Source: Cytophagia bacterium
GTDB taxonomy: Bacteria > Bacteroidota > Bacteroidia > Cytophagales > Cyclobacteriaceae
DNA length: 6,642 bases
Reading direction: 5' to 3'
NCBI GenBank assembly: GCA_013373005.1
Contig: JABXIP010000329.1
Location: forward strand, 1-6,642
Below, piece after piece: positions 5,775 through 6,642 of this stretch (position 1 is the first letter of the stretch; each line of letters opens with the position of its first letter). The notes below the pieces were generated by a model that was not told where the DNA came from, searched no databases, and saw only the letters and a list, made by a program, of their open reading frames with translations. The position numbers were made by a program, and so were the translations under genes.

Positions 5775-6642
5775 CTATTTTTCTTCAATTAATGACTGGA
5801 AGTATTCTTCGTAATTACGAATTGTATTCTCAATATTGAATTTTTCCAGAGCGGTCTTTTTGCCATTGGAGATCAACTTACTTCTTAATGGTTGGTCTGT
5901 CCTTATTTGGTTGATCAGCTCAGCAATTTTGGAAATGTCTCCATCTTCAAATAGTAGCCCATTTTCTCCATCCTGAATCAAATCGAGATTACCTGCATAG
6001 GCTGTGGCTATCACGGGAGTTTCCAAAGCCATGGCTTCGAGGAGTGATTGAGATAGCCCTTCCATGGTAGAAGCCAAAATATCGGCATCGAAGATTTTAT
6101 AGTAGGCCAGTATATCATCCTTTTCCACATGGCCTTCAAAGAATAACTGGTGCGGGGTGGAGTATGAGTTTATTATTTCATGCATTTCTTCTGTAGGCTC
6201 AATGCCACAAAAGATCATTTTGAGAGGCTTCTCAACCAGGGCTAATGACTTAATTACCTGAATCTGATTCTTTGGTCTGGAAACTGAACCTAAAACAAAG
6301 TCGTCTGGTTTTAGATCAAATTTGGCTTTCAATCTTTCGACCTGAGCTGAATCGATATTTTCATATTTCGCTGTAGGCGTTCCGTTATGAATAACCTTCA
6401 GTTGAGATTCCTTGATGCCTAGCTTTATCAATCCATCTTTCACCTGATTACTTACCGCAACGATGCTGTCAGTCCATTGATTATAAAGGAAGAGTTGAAG
6501 CGGGCCACCCATGCTTAAAGGCATTTGCCTTCTGGTATGGACAATCTTTACTCCTAGCCCATACTTTTTGTTGGCAAAAATGCTTGTGTAGCGGTCGTGG
6601 CTAGATTGTGCATTAATGAGCTGAATGTTGTGGTTCTTGACA
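5775..6642 (-). CDS. GT4-like (GT-B fold) glycosyltransferase, partial at its N-terminus
   Basis: The C-terminal 288 residues of a retaining GT-B glycosyltransferase of the GT4 type, which adds sugars from nucleotide-sugar donors to polysaccharide, lipopolysaccharide or lipid acceptors at the cytoplasmic face of the membrane. The frame stays open to the right edge, so the first methionine that might be taken as a start (6524) is internal: the 39 codons before it (NAQSSHDRYTSIFAN, KIVHTRRQ) are family-like, placing the true start outside. In visible numbering: acceptor-side HTRRQMP at 35-41, VAVSNQVKDGLIKLGI at 61-76, VIHNGTP at 83-89, and the donor-domain start LGSVSRPKNQ at 117-126 in place of the common GRL-x-x-x-KG. 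EGLSQSLLEAM at 194-204 is the E-x7-E motif, followed by TPVIATAYAGNLDLIQDGENGL. The stop is TAG. The donor and acceptor cannot be read from the sequence. Nothing in the window shows a glycan gene cluster, but one may lie to the right. Confidence 0.92.
   Translation of the reverse strand, partial: VKNHNIQLINAQSSHDRYTSIFANKKYGLGVKIVHTRRQMPLSMGGPLQLFLYNQWTDSIVAVSNQVKDGLIKLGIKESQLKVIHNGTPTAKYENIDSAQVERLKAKFDLKPDDFVLGSVSRPKNQIQVIKSLALVEKPLKMIFCGIEPTEEMHEIINSYSTPHQLFFEGHVEKDDILAYYKIFDADILASTMEGLSQSLLEAMALETPVIATAYAGNLDLIQDGENGLLFEDGDISKIAELINQIRTDQPLRSKLISNGKKTALEKFNIENTIRNYEEYFQSLIEEK

Noticed and set aside
6522..6524. Met codon at 6524 as the glycosyltransferase start
   Set aside because: The frame is open to the edge and the upstream codons encode conserved GT4-like residues.
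1..6642. Mobile element, CRISPR array, tRNA/rRNA, toxin-antitoxin or defence genes
   Set aside because: I looked on both strands and found no transposase, terminal repeats, regularly spaced repeats, tRNA-like fold or defence-type domain. Gaps between genes are at most 150 bp.

Overview
The window reads as ordinary chromosomal DNA from a member of the Bacteroidota, most likely a free-living or marine Cytophagales-type bacterium. This rests on several signs: a DUF4290 gene directly upstream of murA, a protein resembling DUF6090, both of which I know mainly from Bacteroidota, near-absent Shine-Dalgarno sequences, a TAnnTTTG-type promoter element, and moderate-to-low GC. The genus cannot be named from this sequence alone.

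All six genes lie on the minus strand, so the reading order runs from the right edge to the left. (1) At 6642-5775 is the C-terminal part of a GT4-like glycosyltransferase whose start lies outside the window. (2) At 5681-3417 is a complete UvrD/PcrA-type SF1A DNA helicase. It is separated from the glycosyltransferase by 93 bp that hold two inverted repeats and a candidate promoter. (3) At 3357-2704 is a DUF4290 protein with an Asn/Arg-rich tail. (4) At 2703-1396 is murA, whose ATG directly follows the DUF4290 stop codon. (5) After a 150 bp gap with small repeats, 1245-580 encodes a membrane-anchored protein resembling DUF6090. (6) One base further on, at 578-1, is the N-terminal part of a VIT1/CCC1-family metal transporter that runs off the left edge.

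The genes form three blocks: glycosyltransferase; helicase, DUF4290 and murA, with tight coupling only for DUF4290-murA; and the DUF6090-like/VIT pair, also tightly coupled. The functions are mostly housekeeping: DNA repair, the first committed step of peptidoglycan synthesis, glycan synthesis, and iron/manganese handling.

I see no mobile element, CRISPR array, RNA gene, phage gene or defence system. The points most worth a second look are Asp in place of the usual catalytic Cys in MurA (predicting fosfomycin insensitivity), the zero-gap DUF4290-murA junction with its odd basic tail, the DUF6090-like/VIT transporter pair, and a 29 bp near-perfect palindrome just upstream of the candidate uvrD promoter element.
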